Source: Lichenostomus cassidix (lineage: Eukaryota > Chordata > Aves > Passeriformes > Meliphagidae). Taken from it: DNA of 64,000 bases. Shown piece after piece: positions 1-11,425 of this stretch (the first letter of the stretch is position 1; each line of letters starts with the position of its first letter). The DNA lies in NCBI GenBank assembly GCA_008360975.2, contig CM039192.1:12773242-12837241 (forward strand), in the 5' to 3' direction. The translations under genes were made by a program, and so were the position numbers. The notes below the pieces were generated by a model that had not been told where the DNA came from, ran no database searches, and was given only the letters and a program-made list of their open reading frames with translations.

Positions 1-563
1 TTCTGGGTTACATGTCCAGCCTTTTTTCTGCTGGGAATATTACCCTGGTGCCTGAGCTGGTGGTTCAGCTGTTATTGCCGAAGTATTTCTTGGACTGAGA
101 AGTGTGTGTCACAATCTGGTGTCTCTTGCTGCCAGTACTTGCACCCGGTAGTAGTGAGAATAAAAGAGTAAAATATGGCAAGGGTTCCCTCACAATTCTG
201 ATTTTTTTTTTTTTTAATTGTTACAGTGAAGGGAATCCCTAAAGGCAGTTTTTTGCCCATGAAGTTACCATTTTCTTTATATGTATTGAAAGGAGAAAAA
301 AAAAAGAAACCTTCATGACTATACTTGGCTTGTAGCATTTTTTTGCTAAGTTCATGCCAGCATTAACAGATCTGTCAGAACAAAGCAAATATGTCATATT
401 GGCAGCTGTTACTTATGAGTACTTTTTCTTTATTGCATTTTGTTTTGTAATAATTGAGAAGCTTTTATGTTGAGCTCTGCATAAATGGTACTGAGTGGGA
501 GGGTATGGGCATGCTTTCTATTATTCTGCCCCTCATGCATGTCTCCTTTTTTCGTCTTTCCAG

Positions 564-661
564 AACCACACATTGAGCCAGCACGCACAGTGAGCCACTG
601 GCACTACAGGACACCTCTCTGCAGAAGACTTGACGGTGGCACAGTGGGGAGGACCATTTGA
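564..661 (+). CDS. Possible coding tail of a 3' terminal exon (unidentified gene)
   Basis: A long pyrimidine tract ending in CAG at 561-563 makes a strong splice acceptor. Only the third reading phase (two bases, then codons) stays open. It gives 31 residues, beginning PHIEPARTVSHWHYR and ending GGTVGRTI, before a TGA at 659-661. The other two phases stop almost at once. What follows behaves like a 3' UTR: AT-rich, no further exon signals, and a poly(A) signal at 1181. I do not recognise the peptide. The segment could equally be the last exon of a noncoding RNA. The rest of the gene would lie upstream, outside the window. The acceptor, stop and poly(A) signal are seen; that they form one exon is inferred. 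Confidence 0.3.
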
Positions 662-1180
662 ACATTACATCCAATCAAAGTGTCATTTGCAACCCAGATG
701 TAAAACTCTAATGATTTGGCCATGAGGCGCTGCTATTATAAGCAGCTGGAAATGAATATTAATGGAAGAGATTAAAAGTATTCCATGCTCAGTATTTTTT
801 ATTGTCCTGCTTCAGCTAGTGTACTTTAGAGCTTCTGCTTCTGACTGAATTTATAGTGTTAGATAAATCTGCTTTGATGCTGTTGCCCTTTGTTGCTTCT
901 TGTATTATATTGATAGTTAAAGATTAGGTGTGATTTTTTTCTTTTTTGTTAACTGCTTTTTAATTGCAATTTTAGGTAACTGTGCATTGTGATGTGATTG
1001 CTTGGCTATTGTCTGAATATTTCTTTTTAATTTTTTAATTAAAGACTAATGCTTTGATTGGATTTGCCAGTTCACCGGACAGTGATTAAAACTATGTAAT
1101 GAATATAATCGGTTTCAGTGCAACTGGATGGTCTGCTTTATAAATGTGACTTAATCTGATTGCAATAACTAGTACAGTTC

Positions 1181-1230
1181 AATAAAGGGAATACATGAGC
1201 TTAGCATCAGAGCTTGTCTGTCTGTCAGTG
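1181..1230 (+). terminator. Polyadenylation signal with GT-rich downstream element
   Basis: AATAAA is at 1181-1186. A run of TGTCTGTCTGTCAGTG type sequence follows at about 1212-1230, at the usual distance for a cleavage-stimulation element, so cleavage would fall near 1195-1206. It would end the 3' exon starting at 564, giving a 3' UTR of roughly 540 bases. AATAAA occurs often in AT-rich DNA; the GT-rich element and the upstream exon make this copy better than the others in the window. Confidence 0.4.
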
Positions 1231-1338
1231 CCCACTGCATTGCTGCTGCTGGGGTGGCTGAATCTCAGTGATTGCTCACCTGACACACAGAGCACTCTGC
1301 AGCCCAGGAGGAGGGAAGACTGGGAGAAAGCAAAAGCC

Positions 1339-1403
1339 ATGGTTCTGTGTCTGGCATTGTGTTTGCTTCTGGATGTACCTCCCTGGCTCCACGGTAGGTT
1401 GAG
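1339..1403 (+). CDS. Possible first coding exon with a signal-peptide-like start
   Basis: ATG at 1339 sits in a near-ideal context (GCCATGG). It opens a hydrophobic leader, MVLCLALCLLLDVPPWLHG, which has the length and leucine/cysteine richness of a secretory signal peptide. Two donors follow: a weaker one after 1393 (phase 1, the phase usual for leader exons of secreted and Ig-family proteins) and a stronger one after 1403 (GAG then GTAAGA). Read straight on, the frame stops at TAA 1405-1407, so a gene would need splicing. It lies about 130 bases after the poly(A) signal at 1181. There is no family match and no clear promoter. A 20-residue hydrophobic stretch can arise by chance. Confidence 0.18.
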
Positions 1404-3492
1404 GTAAGAACATGTACTATGAAAAGGTATTGCTGGCTTATAATACTCAATATTTTAACTTTTTCAGCAAGAATGGAGGGACTGACCTATAGCTGCCTTG
1501 ACCATATCTCTGTGTTTCTTTGTTTCAATACAAAAAACCCCCACACTTTCTGCATTGTATACAAATGCACAGGTATTGGATTTGGCCTTGCAGATCCTCC
1601 TACTGTGGTAGGAGGCTGCATATTTTAACCACATGGATCTCTAGACCTCCAGGTATTGTAGCTCTGTGTAAGTACCATATCCTGACACTGAAAACTGCCA
1701 TCAGGCAGCCTAACAGAGCCAACTACCAGGCTTTCTTTTACTCTTTTTTAAACTTATCTTACAATAATGAAGAAAGTTATATCTCCAGTCAGAGAAAAAG
1801 TAATTTTAAGGACCATGGACACCTCTGGAAAGCTAGAAAGATGTAGCTCTCCTGGTGTCTCTTGCTTGAATGAATCATAATCATCATGAAAGATATTTAG
1901 CAGCTGTGACAGCTGAGATGATGTGGTTACCCATTCCCACAATGTACAGGGCTTTGCAAGCCAGTGTATGGGAACAAGCACAGTCAGAGCCTTTCAAAAT
2001 CGCTGCACTGAACTAGAGCACAGCTGGTTGTCATTGGGCCCTGTCTGGGCTTGTAGCATGTAAGTGATATTTTGTAGGAAATGTTTTCAAGGACATATAG
2101 TCAGTGCCCAAATTAGTTCATATAGTGAATTTTTTTCAAGTGCAGCGGTGGCACAGCTTGTTGAGACTGCAGCCATGTTTCCAGCAATTTAGAGCCCTGC
2201 TGATGTTGATAGTCCTGTTGCACACACATGGTTCCTTCAGGACAGTACGGGAAGGCTACAACTGAAGCACAACCGAAGTAGGGTCATCTTTACAGCAGGA
2301 AGCATCAGAGAAGTCCTAACTTAAGAAAAGTTACAACTTCCTCAAAAAAAAAAAAGAAAGAAAAAAGAAGTAATGTCCCCTTTGGGACAAATTATATATT
2401 TTTATTCTGCTGAAATACCATTGCATGGACAGTCAGAAAGACTTTAGGCTCAAAATGTGGCTTCTGATAAATTTATGAACCCTAATATAATAAAACTAGG
2501 AATGACTTTTCTTAATGCCAAAGAGGACAGTTCTGTTTGCATCTAGATTATTCTTAGTTCACTGTTTCTACATCAAAATCATTATACTAAAATGATTCAT
2601 TTCTAGAAATAATTGTTAACTTTCAACCTGATTATTTCTACATAAGCCACAGCACAGATGTTTATGGGCTGAAAAATTAGTTAATGAAATCACCAATTCA
2701 TTATTCCTGTTCATAATATAAGCATGTTCCTAACTCAATTGTACTACTTTAAGAAGAGAAATGGAAAAGTGTCTTGCAGTACCAGCTCTTAGACATGCCC
2801 TTACAAGAAAAGCTGGGAATGCACAGCAGCTGCTGTGGAAAGAGCTCATGTGCCATATTCTCCATGCTAAAAAAAAAGTAGCAGGTTCTCACAATGGAGA
2901 TATTGAAAAAGGAGGCTCTTTGCCTGACACTGGTTTGAAATGATGCTGGATCAGTTCTGGGCAAGCCTTCAGAAATGAAAAAGATGTAGGTTTCCATCTT
3001 CAGGAAAAGGTTCTGCATTGTGAATCCCAGGAGCTGAACTGATGTTTCCACGCAACTCTGAGAGCTGCCTTAGTAGTGCTGTACTGAAGCATATGCCTTT
3101 GTCTGAGCATCTCCCTGCTGACTAGTTAAAAGTAGGTGCACAGTCACTGTGCTGAGATGGGGAACTCCCCACGTGGGGATCCTGTTTGGAGCTGCATATA
3201 TTCCCCATGTTACTGGAAATGTGGGCATGGGTCAGGGTGCTGGGGTTCTGTTCAGCACAGCAGTGCCAAGCAGTGTCTCAGCGCATTTTCATCTGCCCCA
3301 AATGCTGCCCAGACCATAAGCAGAGGTAGAGGAAAGGAATAGTTTGGTTTTCCACCCAGCCTTTAAAAGGTAAGGCTCCAAAGCATGAGAGTGAGGGCTG
3401 TGGTCCTGCTCCATCTTCTTCATCCCTTTTGGCATATTAGCTTCACTCATGAGCAGCCCAAGTCAGGTTGGAGAGAGGGACTGGACTGTTCC
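1404..3492. other. Unannotated AT-rich stretch
   Basis: No repeat, RNA gene or convincing exon is visible. Open frames at 1419-1846 (+) and 2749-3051 (-) are short, overlap in several frames and lack paired splice signals. An A-rich tract lies at 2343-2369. The block 3130-3340 is richer in GC but has no CpG cluster. Confidence 0.5.
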
Positions 3493-4082
3493 CCCAGTGT
3501 CCCGGGTTAATGATAAGACTCTCTCTCCTCCGAGAGCGAAGGGCCCCGACACCCCCTCCCCCACCCACAACCGAACCTCTTAGATGGAAGTGAAGAAAAA
3601 ACTATTTATTTGACAAAACCACGCAGAGTGCCCTGCAAGGCACAGGGGACGGGGAAAACCAAGGTGAAAAGGAGTTATTCAACCTGATTAAAAAGTCCTT
3701 TTCTCAGACGCAGTCCCTCTCCTCCTCGCCCCCCACCCGGGGCGGGGTGGAGCTCCCTGGAGAGCTCTGCTGTCCTCTGGCCCTCCTGGGTCTCCGGGTA
3801 GCAAAGCAGATCGAAGAGAAGGGGTCCAAACGAGGAAAAAGAAAAAATGGGAAAAAAACGGGAACAGAGCTCACTCCGACCCCCATCCAGCACGAAGTCT
3901 CTGCCGGGCGACGAATCCTCCCCCGGAGCGAGGCTTGGGGAAAATGTTTTCAAAACAACCCGCGTTTCTCTCTTCGGCTGGGTGTAGTTAAAGAGACAGG
4001 ACCACACATTTTTTCTTTCTTGGGCATATAAGCCAACGATAGGGGATAAACGATTATCATAACATCAATCCAAGACACCCAG
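3493..4082 (-). mobile_element. Solo LTR of an endogenous retrovirus, 580 bp, 5-bp target duplication
   Basis: The element spans 3498-4077. It begins TGTCCCGGG and ends CCAAGACA on the + strand, so it has the canonical TG...CA ends. It is flanked by an exact 5-bp direct repeat, CCCAG, at 3493-3497 and 4078-4082. It is GC- and CpG-richer than the surrounding DNA. An AATAAA on the - strand (3610-3605), about 110 bases from one end, suggests the LTR points to the - strand; orientation is less certain than the boundaries. No gag, pol or env sequence lies beside it, so it is a solo LTR left by recombination. A 5-bp duplication is typical of ERVL-type (class III) elements and class I usually gives 4, but the class is inferred. 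The overlapping open frames here (3675-4031) are LTR sequence and not genes. Confidence 0.85.
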
Positions 4083-6440
4083 GGCTGGGAAAAATTTGAG
4101 CTGTGGTCCTTTTCTGCTCTTACAGTATTTGGGTAATATTTGAAAGGACAAATGCTGCTTCCAAACAAAATTCTTTCCTAAGACAATACATGCAAATGTG
4201 CAGAGATGCTTGCCATGAATCTACTGGGTTGTTTTGTGGTATTTTTGAGATAACCAGGCCCATATGAATATGACAAGGGATGGTGCTGTCTTGATAACTG
4301 CTTTCTTAGGGGCCAGATAAATCCAGTTTGGGGTGTGGGGGTGAAAGCCACTACAAAAAAGCAGAGGGAGAGCTGCCCACTCTTCTGTTCCTGCCATGGA
4401 GCTGCATCTGTGACACACTGGACACCTGCAGCTCACAGAGGTGATCCTTAGCCTATGCCAGGGTGCTTCATTGGTGTCTGACCCTGTTTTCCAAGGCCTG
4501 AACCTCCCCAGGCAGGGCTGTGCCAGGCAGAGCTCTGCAGCACAACGTGGGGCCTTTGTCTGGTGCTTCCTGTGCCGCTGGTCCCACTGGGGAGCAGGAG
4601 CAGAGCAGCCCTGCACTGGTACAAAACAGCTTTGCTGCCATAGCTGCAATCACACCAGGGAGTGCTTTGCCAGGGTAGTATATAGTTCCTGTATCCGTTA
4701 AAAGCTCCTAGGGAAAACAGAGCCTAACTGCAGGTGGAGAAAAGATAATATCACAGTTTCTGGTACATGTCCGAGGTTTCGCCCCCTTTTTGTTAGTGGC
4801 CAAGAAGTGCTGCTGAAGGCATTTGGAAAACAGTCAGAAACACTGGCTCCAAAGGCAGCTATATTTCAATAGTTATGACGCATTGAAAACAGGCTGGAGA
4901 CCCTTTCCATAATCCCTGTGATGTTTCCTGGCCTGTCTGTGTAACTTGCAGCTCCCGTGTCGTGGAGGTGCAGGCAGGGGCTGGCACAGGCTGTTCAAGG
5001 TGTGGGCGACATGGATCACTCACAGGTAAGTGCAAACCACAATTGCAGAAATTCTGGCTGAGGGTGGGCTTTAGGCAAAATGTCACTTTAAGATCTGAGG
5101 GGCTTTAGGACCAGTACAGTGTTGGACACTGTGAATAATTCTAAATCTGTAATGAAATGCAATACAGACAGTTTAGTATCTTCACGTTTAGAAAAATATT
5201 GAAATAGGATTTAATGTAAACAATAGATTAACAAAGGACTTGTATTTGGAGCAGTGTACTGGCCCTTATGCATGGAATGATCTTTGCATTTAGCTTCACT
5301 ACATACTCACACAACCAAAAAACATTGAAATACTTAGTCAAGAAATAGCAACCAGCACCTATTGTTCATATAGGCAGGTTTACACATTTGTGTTCTGTTC
5401 ATAGTGTTCTGTATGTATTTGTCTGATCCATCACCTTCAGCAAGGGATCACTGCCTTCAGTCAGTTGCCTTAAAGTTTTGGAAAAAGCAAGTGTTTAGCC
5501 AATTGCCTCTCAGAAGAAAGGCAGAGAAAGGAACTTTGAGGACCATTTGAGGGAGTAAGCAACTGATCACTTTGTGCTGGAGCATCTTTGAGTGTATTGG
5601 CAAGATCACCTACTGTGCACAGAAGAGTCAGGGAGCTGAGGGGGGTGTCCCTCCACAACCTTACTGCCCTCCTAGAGGAGTTAATGAAAAATCCACCCTC
5701 TGCCAGCCATTTCAATTGCTGTAAATTTGCACATCCCATGTCCCTAGTGTACAAGTCACTTTATCCTACCAATGTCTAAGATTAAACTGTGGTTTGGTGC
5801 GTTTGTCTGGCTTTTAATGTGTAAATCATTCTCTGGTATGAACAGTGAAGGCTTTTTCCCTGGTCTGCGTAAGTGGTCTCTGTTTTGGCCCACACCCTCA
5901 GGCAGGGAGGTTTCTGCCATCCCCTCTCCTCCAGAAGCATTATCCAGGTTTGACAGAGTGCAGAGGGCAGGGCACTGTGTCCCTGTGGAATGCTGTAGGG
6001 ATCAGCCAGGGCAAGAACAGCCCCTGCAAGTGCTGTCCTGGCCGAGAGTGTGTGAGCCCAGCACGCTATGGCCACAGAACCCAGACGGGGGGATCTGCAG
6101 CAGCCATGGGCTTGGGAGCTGATGAGAGCATGGCTGTTCTTCATTGCTTTGTCTTTTTACTTTTACCCCCATTTTTGCCCCTTGTGAAATGCTTTGTTCT
6201 TAGTTTTGGCTGTTTTTATTGCATTGCTGTTGTCCTAACAACTGTAAGGTCCCTCTCCTGCAAATGGAAGCCAGAATTTGCCTTTTGATCTGTGTATTTG
6301 TGGATTATTGTTACTTTCCTGACAAAAGGGATCATCGAGGAGCATCTTGGCAGATTAGGTGACAGAGGGAGACAGGAGGTGTCCAAATGAGAAACACTGA
6401 GCACCCTGAGAGAGAGACAAGACAATGACTGATCACCGCT
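4083..6440. other. Unannotated stretch with moderate GC, one exon-like segment
   Basis: It contains overlapping frames of up to 147 codons on both strands (4221-4701, 5772-6288). None has a coding signature or splice signals at both ends. The exon-like segment 4952-5025 is listed separately. No repeat family was recognised. Confidence 0.45.
4952..5025 (+). other. Exon-like segment, 74 bp, GC-rich
   Basis: A pyrimidine-rich acceptor ending in TTGCAG (4946-4951) and a near-consensus donor, CACAG then GTAAGTG (from 5026), frame 74 bases. All three + frames are open, so openness says nothing about coding. It may be a noncoding-RNA exon or a chance pair of sites. It lies about 1.4 kb upstream of the CpG island. 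Confidence 0.18.
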
Positions 6441-6449
6441 CAGGCAGCT

Positions 6450-6930
6450 CCAGAGCGCAGTCTGCGCTGCGAACCAGCTCGGTTTAACCATCAGAGATTG
6501 CCTTTTCCGAGCAAAACAGCGCAGCGTTCCCCTGGGGGTGCCGGAGGAGAGGGCCGGGGCCGGGGCCAGCTTTGTGCCGCGCTGCCTCTCGCCAGGCCCG
6601 GCCGGCCCTGCCCTGCCTTGCCCTGCCCGTGCCCGTGCCCGCGGCGCTGCCCGCTGCTCGCCGCGGCTGTCCCCTGCCTTCTGTGTCCTTCTGCCATCCG
6701 CGGCCATCTGTGTCCCCGCGGCGGGCGGCCGCTCCTCCCTCACGCGGCCCTGTTGTCCCCGCGCGCCGCGCCTCGGCCGCCCCTCACGGCGGGAAGGCAG
6801 GCCGCTGAGGCGCTGAGGCGCGGCTCTGTGGGTTTTGTAAATCAAAACTTTCATTTTGTTGTCGGAGCGGGTGAGTTCTGTGCTGGACTCGAGCGCCAGG
6901 CTGCCGGGGCAGAGGCAGAGCCGGGAGCGG
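6450..6930. promoter_or_regulatory. CpG island, probable promoter
   Basis: About 480 bases are strongly GC-rich, with more than 35 CpG dinucleotides between 6500 and 6870, while the rest of the window is AT-rich and CpG-poor. It contains GGGCGG/CCGCCC-like and GCGC motifs and a simple CCTGC/CCCGTG run at about 6610-6645. In vertebrates such islands mark promoters. A clear + strand donor (AGCGG then GTGAGT, GT at 6871) would give a first exon ending at 6870. The - strand is also open for 249 codons, expected in GC-rich sequence with few stops. No TATA box is evident. It is the best transcription-start candidate here; which gene it serves is not visible. Confidence 0.7.
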
Positions 6931-8324
6931 CTCGGGCAGCCCTCAGCTCTTGGGGGTTTTGCCACCCTGTGACATCTGTGGGTGTCACAGCTGCCCTGTG
7001 AGAAACATCACGCTTCAATCCTGCTCCTGAGGGCTTTAGGGACATTAGTGCCCCCGGGGGAAAGTGATGCTGTGACAGCGTTTTCACCATTTTACCCACA
7101 CTTGGTTCTTAACTGCTTTGTCTTTATAGCACAGTGCAGTCAACCTGCTCTGGCAGGTTGGAGAGGCAATGCTGGCTATTACTGAATGGTGGAAGAAAGT
7201 ACAGAGCAGCTTTTCTAGATTTTGCTTCTCTTGATGTTCCCAAATACGTGTTGGCATTTAAAGCCCTGTACAGCACTGACAGTATCCTCAGAAAGAAGGG
7301 ACTGGAGAGTTAGTAAGTGCGTGGTAGGACTCTGCGTGTGGGAAATCCTGCTAGATGAGGCATCACCTCCTGAAAAAACCTTTAGCCCCAAAATCTTTTT
7401 GTACCAACTAAAATCTTGCTTTGAACTTAAAAAAAAAATAAATTATCTATGTCTTCAGTTTTACATGAGTGGAAGAGATACCTGGCCCCCAGTGTGATCC
7501 TTCCCTCACAATAAACGAGCAAGCAAACAAGCCCTCCAAGCTGCGTGTGCTGAAGCCATGTCCCTCAGGTGCTGGGCTCTTCCTCACCCAGCCTTTAATT
7601 TAAAGGAAAGGGAGAGAGAAAAAATGTCTTTTTTTTTCCTGCTTGGGAGCAATGAAACATCTTTCTCCAGTCACAATTTATAGGCACTGTTCCTCAAGAA
7701 ATTGGCTTCTATGCATGAAAGCTATAAAATACAGATGCCATCTGCAAAAAGATAGTGCTTCTTCTGTACATTTTCCAGTTTATTCACAAGGTATCTCAGT
7801 GTAAACCTGTGATGGAGAGAGGGTTAAGGAAGTGTGCAAATGAGCTCAGCTAATGCTTTTGTAATGGTGCATAATGGTCAAGAGCTTCCATTAGCCTAGG
7901 TAGGAGGAACAATTTGGGCTGCTAATTAGAAAGACAGAGTTTAACCCAAAGTAGGGCCTGGAAACCTTTGTCATCATGAGGGTCTTGTGGCTTAAGAGTT
8001 GATAAACTGTAGCATAATAGCCAATAGATATGCAATGTCATTATATGTTGTATTGCAGTGTATATACTCAAATGCTTAATTACTGACACCTGGAAGATAA
8101 AACCTTGATCAAAGTCAGAATGAGGTCTCATATACAGACAGTGGAAAAGAAAGTGGATAGTCTGAAAGGAAAAGGTGGGCAACACTTGTCTGTGGCAGAG
8201 CCAGTGGATGCAGTGAATGAGCTTAAATAGTTTTACCTCTCTCCCTAACTGGCCTGATAATGTCTGTGATGATGCCAAGAACAATAGTCTTTAAATAAAA
8301 CCCCATCTTTCACTTTGGTTTCAG

Positions 8325-8417
8325 CGCCGAAGCCGAGGGGGTGTGTGGGTGCAAGCACAGGGCCAGGAAAGCTATCTGCTGAGTGAAGCCATGTCCATGA
8401 TTTCCTGGCTGCTGTAG
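8325..8417 (+). other. Exon-like segment ending in a stop
   Basis: TTTCAG at 8319-8324 follows a pyrimidine-rich stretch. The next 30 codons are open (RRSRGGVWVQAQGQESYLL, then SEAMSMISWLL) to TAG at 8415-8417. The first 16 bases carry three CpGs, unusual in this region. The opposite strand is also open for 132 codons (8310-8708). Either a terminal exon on + or a chance open stretch is possible. There is no poly(A) signal close behind it. Confidence 0.15.
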
Positions 8418-8869
8418 GTTTGTGCCAACCTGTCCTATTGCTAGATAAACCCAGAGTTTTGGTGATGACCCTCTGCTGTATATACTTCTCATCTGCCCCT
8501 TGCTAGCTGGGTTATTTTTTTTCAGTTTCCAGATCTCTCTTTTTGCTTTTTCTACATTCCCCTCAGCAGTGGCACCTTCACTGCCCACCAGGATTTTAGT
8601 TTGCCAGTGCTCACACAGCAGCTCTGTGGTAGGTGTGAGTCTGACACAGCAGAATCTGCTGTGTTTGGTGTGGCTTGAGAAGGAGTGTTGGACAAAGGGC
8701 AGAGGCACACAAGGAATGTGGAGGCCTGCACTTGTGAAGGCTTAAGAAGAGACAAAGTTGATATGCTTGGCATCCCACTTGGGAAGGGAAGTGACCTTTG
8801 CTGGCAGGTAAGATGTGTTTATCCTAGCAAACAGGAATACCAATGCTCCTTCTCTTGCTGAGGGGTTTA

Positions 8870-8911
8870 GCTACCCTAATAGAGCATTATGCTACCCTAA
8901 TGGAGCATAAA
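8870..8911. repeat. Tandem duplication, two 21-bp units
   Basis: The unit GCTACCCTAATAGAGCATTA is repeated immediately with few mismatches at 8870-8890 and 8891-8911. It is a local slippage-type duplication with no evident function. Confidence 0.7.
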
Positions 8912-11227
8912 ATGCCAGTTGAGTTCAGAGTCATCCCTGCCCTTCATTTTTCATTTTGCAGAGTAATTCCAGTTCTCGATACATTACATCAAAGTATACA
9001 CCAACCTCATTTAGTTTCTGGGAACTGCCAGAAAAGTGCATCTTCTTTGGTGCTGCACTGCAAATATGTGCACAACCATTTCCCTTGGCTTCAAGGAGTT
9101 AAATGCTCACACACATCACCAAGAGCCCTTGGTAATCTGGATAACCAGCTAATACTGTGTAACTCGACTGTGCCTCATTAGCTCAATGATGCACCAAGAT
9201 CTGGGAGAGCAAAAAACTCAAACAAGCTGACCCCCAACCCCTGAAGTATTTTTTGTGTGTGAGAGAGGTCTGGAGGAAGGAGGGAGGAAAAAAGTCAACA
9301 TGTCTTTAGCTCTTTGTGGTTTGTTTTGGTTTGTTTGTTTATTTTTGTCCAAATGTTATTGAGAATAGAAATAAAAATTTGGAGAAGAACCACCAAGGAG
9401 TCCAGAATACCCCCATGGCATGTGAAACTCCACTGGAACAGAGAACAAGTAGGTGCTGGAAAAATATATATTCAATCTTTGCAGACACACACAAGCACCA
9501 GAGCTGTAAACTGGGCCTGAAAAAGCAACTTTTTCTGCAGAGCTGTGCATGGTTCCTTTTCTGAGACCTATCAGTTTATGATATTCAGGCCGAGCTGCCC
9601 AGCTCAGCTCTGGGCTACTCTGCCCATAAGGGTGTTGAACAAATATTTTGTATCCAAGAGAGACTCATTAATGTCTTTCAAACCGGATGTAAGCTCCTCA
9701 TTATTCTTCTGCATAGGTCTAGTAATGGGAGCCTCCTCTAGAGATGCCCTACACAGATGTCTTTAGGAAATGTTGATGGCATGAAGCAGGAATTGTTTTC
9801 ACTGAAAGATTTATAACCTTATAACCTTTTCAAGCCTAGGCAGTGCAGGTAGACTGAGAACCAGCAGCAAGGGGTTTCTGACTTCTGCACTGTTCTCTAA
9901 TACTGACTACCCTGGAGAAATAATTTTGGTCTAAATTTTTGCTGTTCTGGGTCCTCAGTATGAGGAATGAAATATCAGGGGTTTTTCAAAGGTACTGAGT
10001 GTTTCTGACTGCTATTTGAATTGAAGGTTTTGAGTCCTTATTACAAAAAGAACCCCAACCCCCTCCCCCCAAGCCCATGGATCTTAATTTAGGGCTCCCC
10101 AAATCAGAAGCCACTTTGAAAGACATGCAGAAGCACAGAACAGCCGATAGATTTCCATATCCTGCAGGGTTTTGGCATGAATCCCCTTCTTTGGTTCCAG
10201 GCAGAAAAATACAAAGGGACGTCTGTGAATAGGACCTCACTGGGTGTCCAACCCTCTGAGTGAAATTTCCTGTGCAGAGGATGGTCTCGGCCTACATTTT
10301 CTAGTTATTATATAGAATTTGTTTCCTGCTAAGCTAGAAAAAATATTATAAAAACATAAAACCTTCAGTGAATTCCCACCTTATAGAGCTACTTCAAGCT
10401 GTACAGGCAGAATTTGTACTGGAGAAGTTGACATTGAATAGGGTAGTTCAAGGGAGACACCAAAGCTCAGCAGAGACATCCTTTAAAAATTATTTGTCTT
10501 GTCTGCAATATTCTGTAAGTTGATCCAAATCAGATTTTTGAGTAATACCATTAAAGTCAACAACCAACACCCAGGATGAATCTAGCTCTTAAAGTGCCAT
10601 TCAGGCTCCTTGAGAGACACATATCCCAATGACTCCTTTAGCAGTCATTAAACCAATTATCATCCCAGTCTATTTCCAACAATTATCATCATAGACTTTT
10701 TGGGTTTAATCAGCTTTTTAATTGACCTGTGAATAAGACAGGAGATACAAAATTCTCCCTTGATACCTCAGGTGTAACTGTTATACATTTAGCATTGCTG
10801 TGCACATGAAATAATTTACACCATAATACTGACCTGGGGCTGAGATATGAACAACAATATACTCATAAATTAAGGGTAAAAACAAATTAAAGGCAATAAG
10901 GGAGAAGAAGAGGAAGTAGTAATCCATAAATAGAATGTTGCCATGATTGGTGACATTGCTTCTGGGACTTCCTTGGCCAGCAAATTTTGGGGTGGGAAAA
11001 ATGATTTTTTTCCTAAAACTGTATGCAAACCACAGAATAAATTGTAAGTGATACAAAAAGTTTTGACTGTCACATAAGTGCTAAATTTTTGAATTGTGTT
11101 ACAAAAATGTCTTCAGACAATTGCTTAGGACTTTAAAAAGAAATCAGCCATTTAGGCATATGTCCCAACTAACTTTTAACATCACTTGCCTTAGCACAGC
11201 TCTGCAAAGTGGCCTGAATGCAGCAAT

Positions 11228-11425
11228 TTGCGGGATTTGGCACTGTGAGCCCCGCAAGCACTTAGCAAAAGCAATTGTGTAGCTCTATTGAAAATCCCGC
11301 ATATCATGCTGTGGGGAGCCAGCACTTTTTATCTGTCGGCACTGTTGGTGACAAATATTAAAATAAAAAGTATGACACTATAGGTGCTTCAAAATTCAAA
11401 CTGCAAGTTTCCTACTGCGGGACTT
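11228..11425. promoter_or_regulatory. Hairpin and three GCGGGA motifs, possible conserved noncoding element
   Basis: A 7-bp perfect stem, TTGCGGG (11228-11234) with CCCGCAA (11251-11257), encloses a 16-base loop. GCGGGA-type sites recur as TCCCGC near 11296 and GCGGGA near 11416. These resemble E2F half sites, and CpGs are otherwise rare in the neighbourhood. Persistence of CpG and the mixed AT-rich, motif-dense texture suggest constraint. This is inferred from appearance, without an alignment. Confidence 0.2.

Noticed and set aside
3675..4168. Open frames of 60-110 codons on both strands
   Set aside because: They lie mostly within the solo LTR at 3498-4077.
4221..4701. 142-codon - strand frame with overlapping + strand frame
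   Set aside because: GC-rich composition explains it. There is no recognisable domain and no supporting splice pair.
5588..6288. Overlapping + frames that might be one gene
   Set aside because: Frames shift without splice sites, and the opposite strand is open as well.
6216..6965. 249-codon open frame on the - strand, the longest in the window
   Set aside because: It runs through the CpG island, where stops are rare by composition. The peptide is Arg/Ala/Gly/Pro low complexity, other frames there are open too, and no domain is seen.
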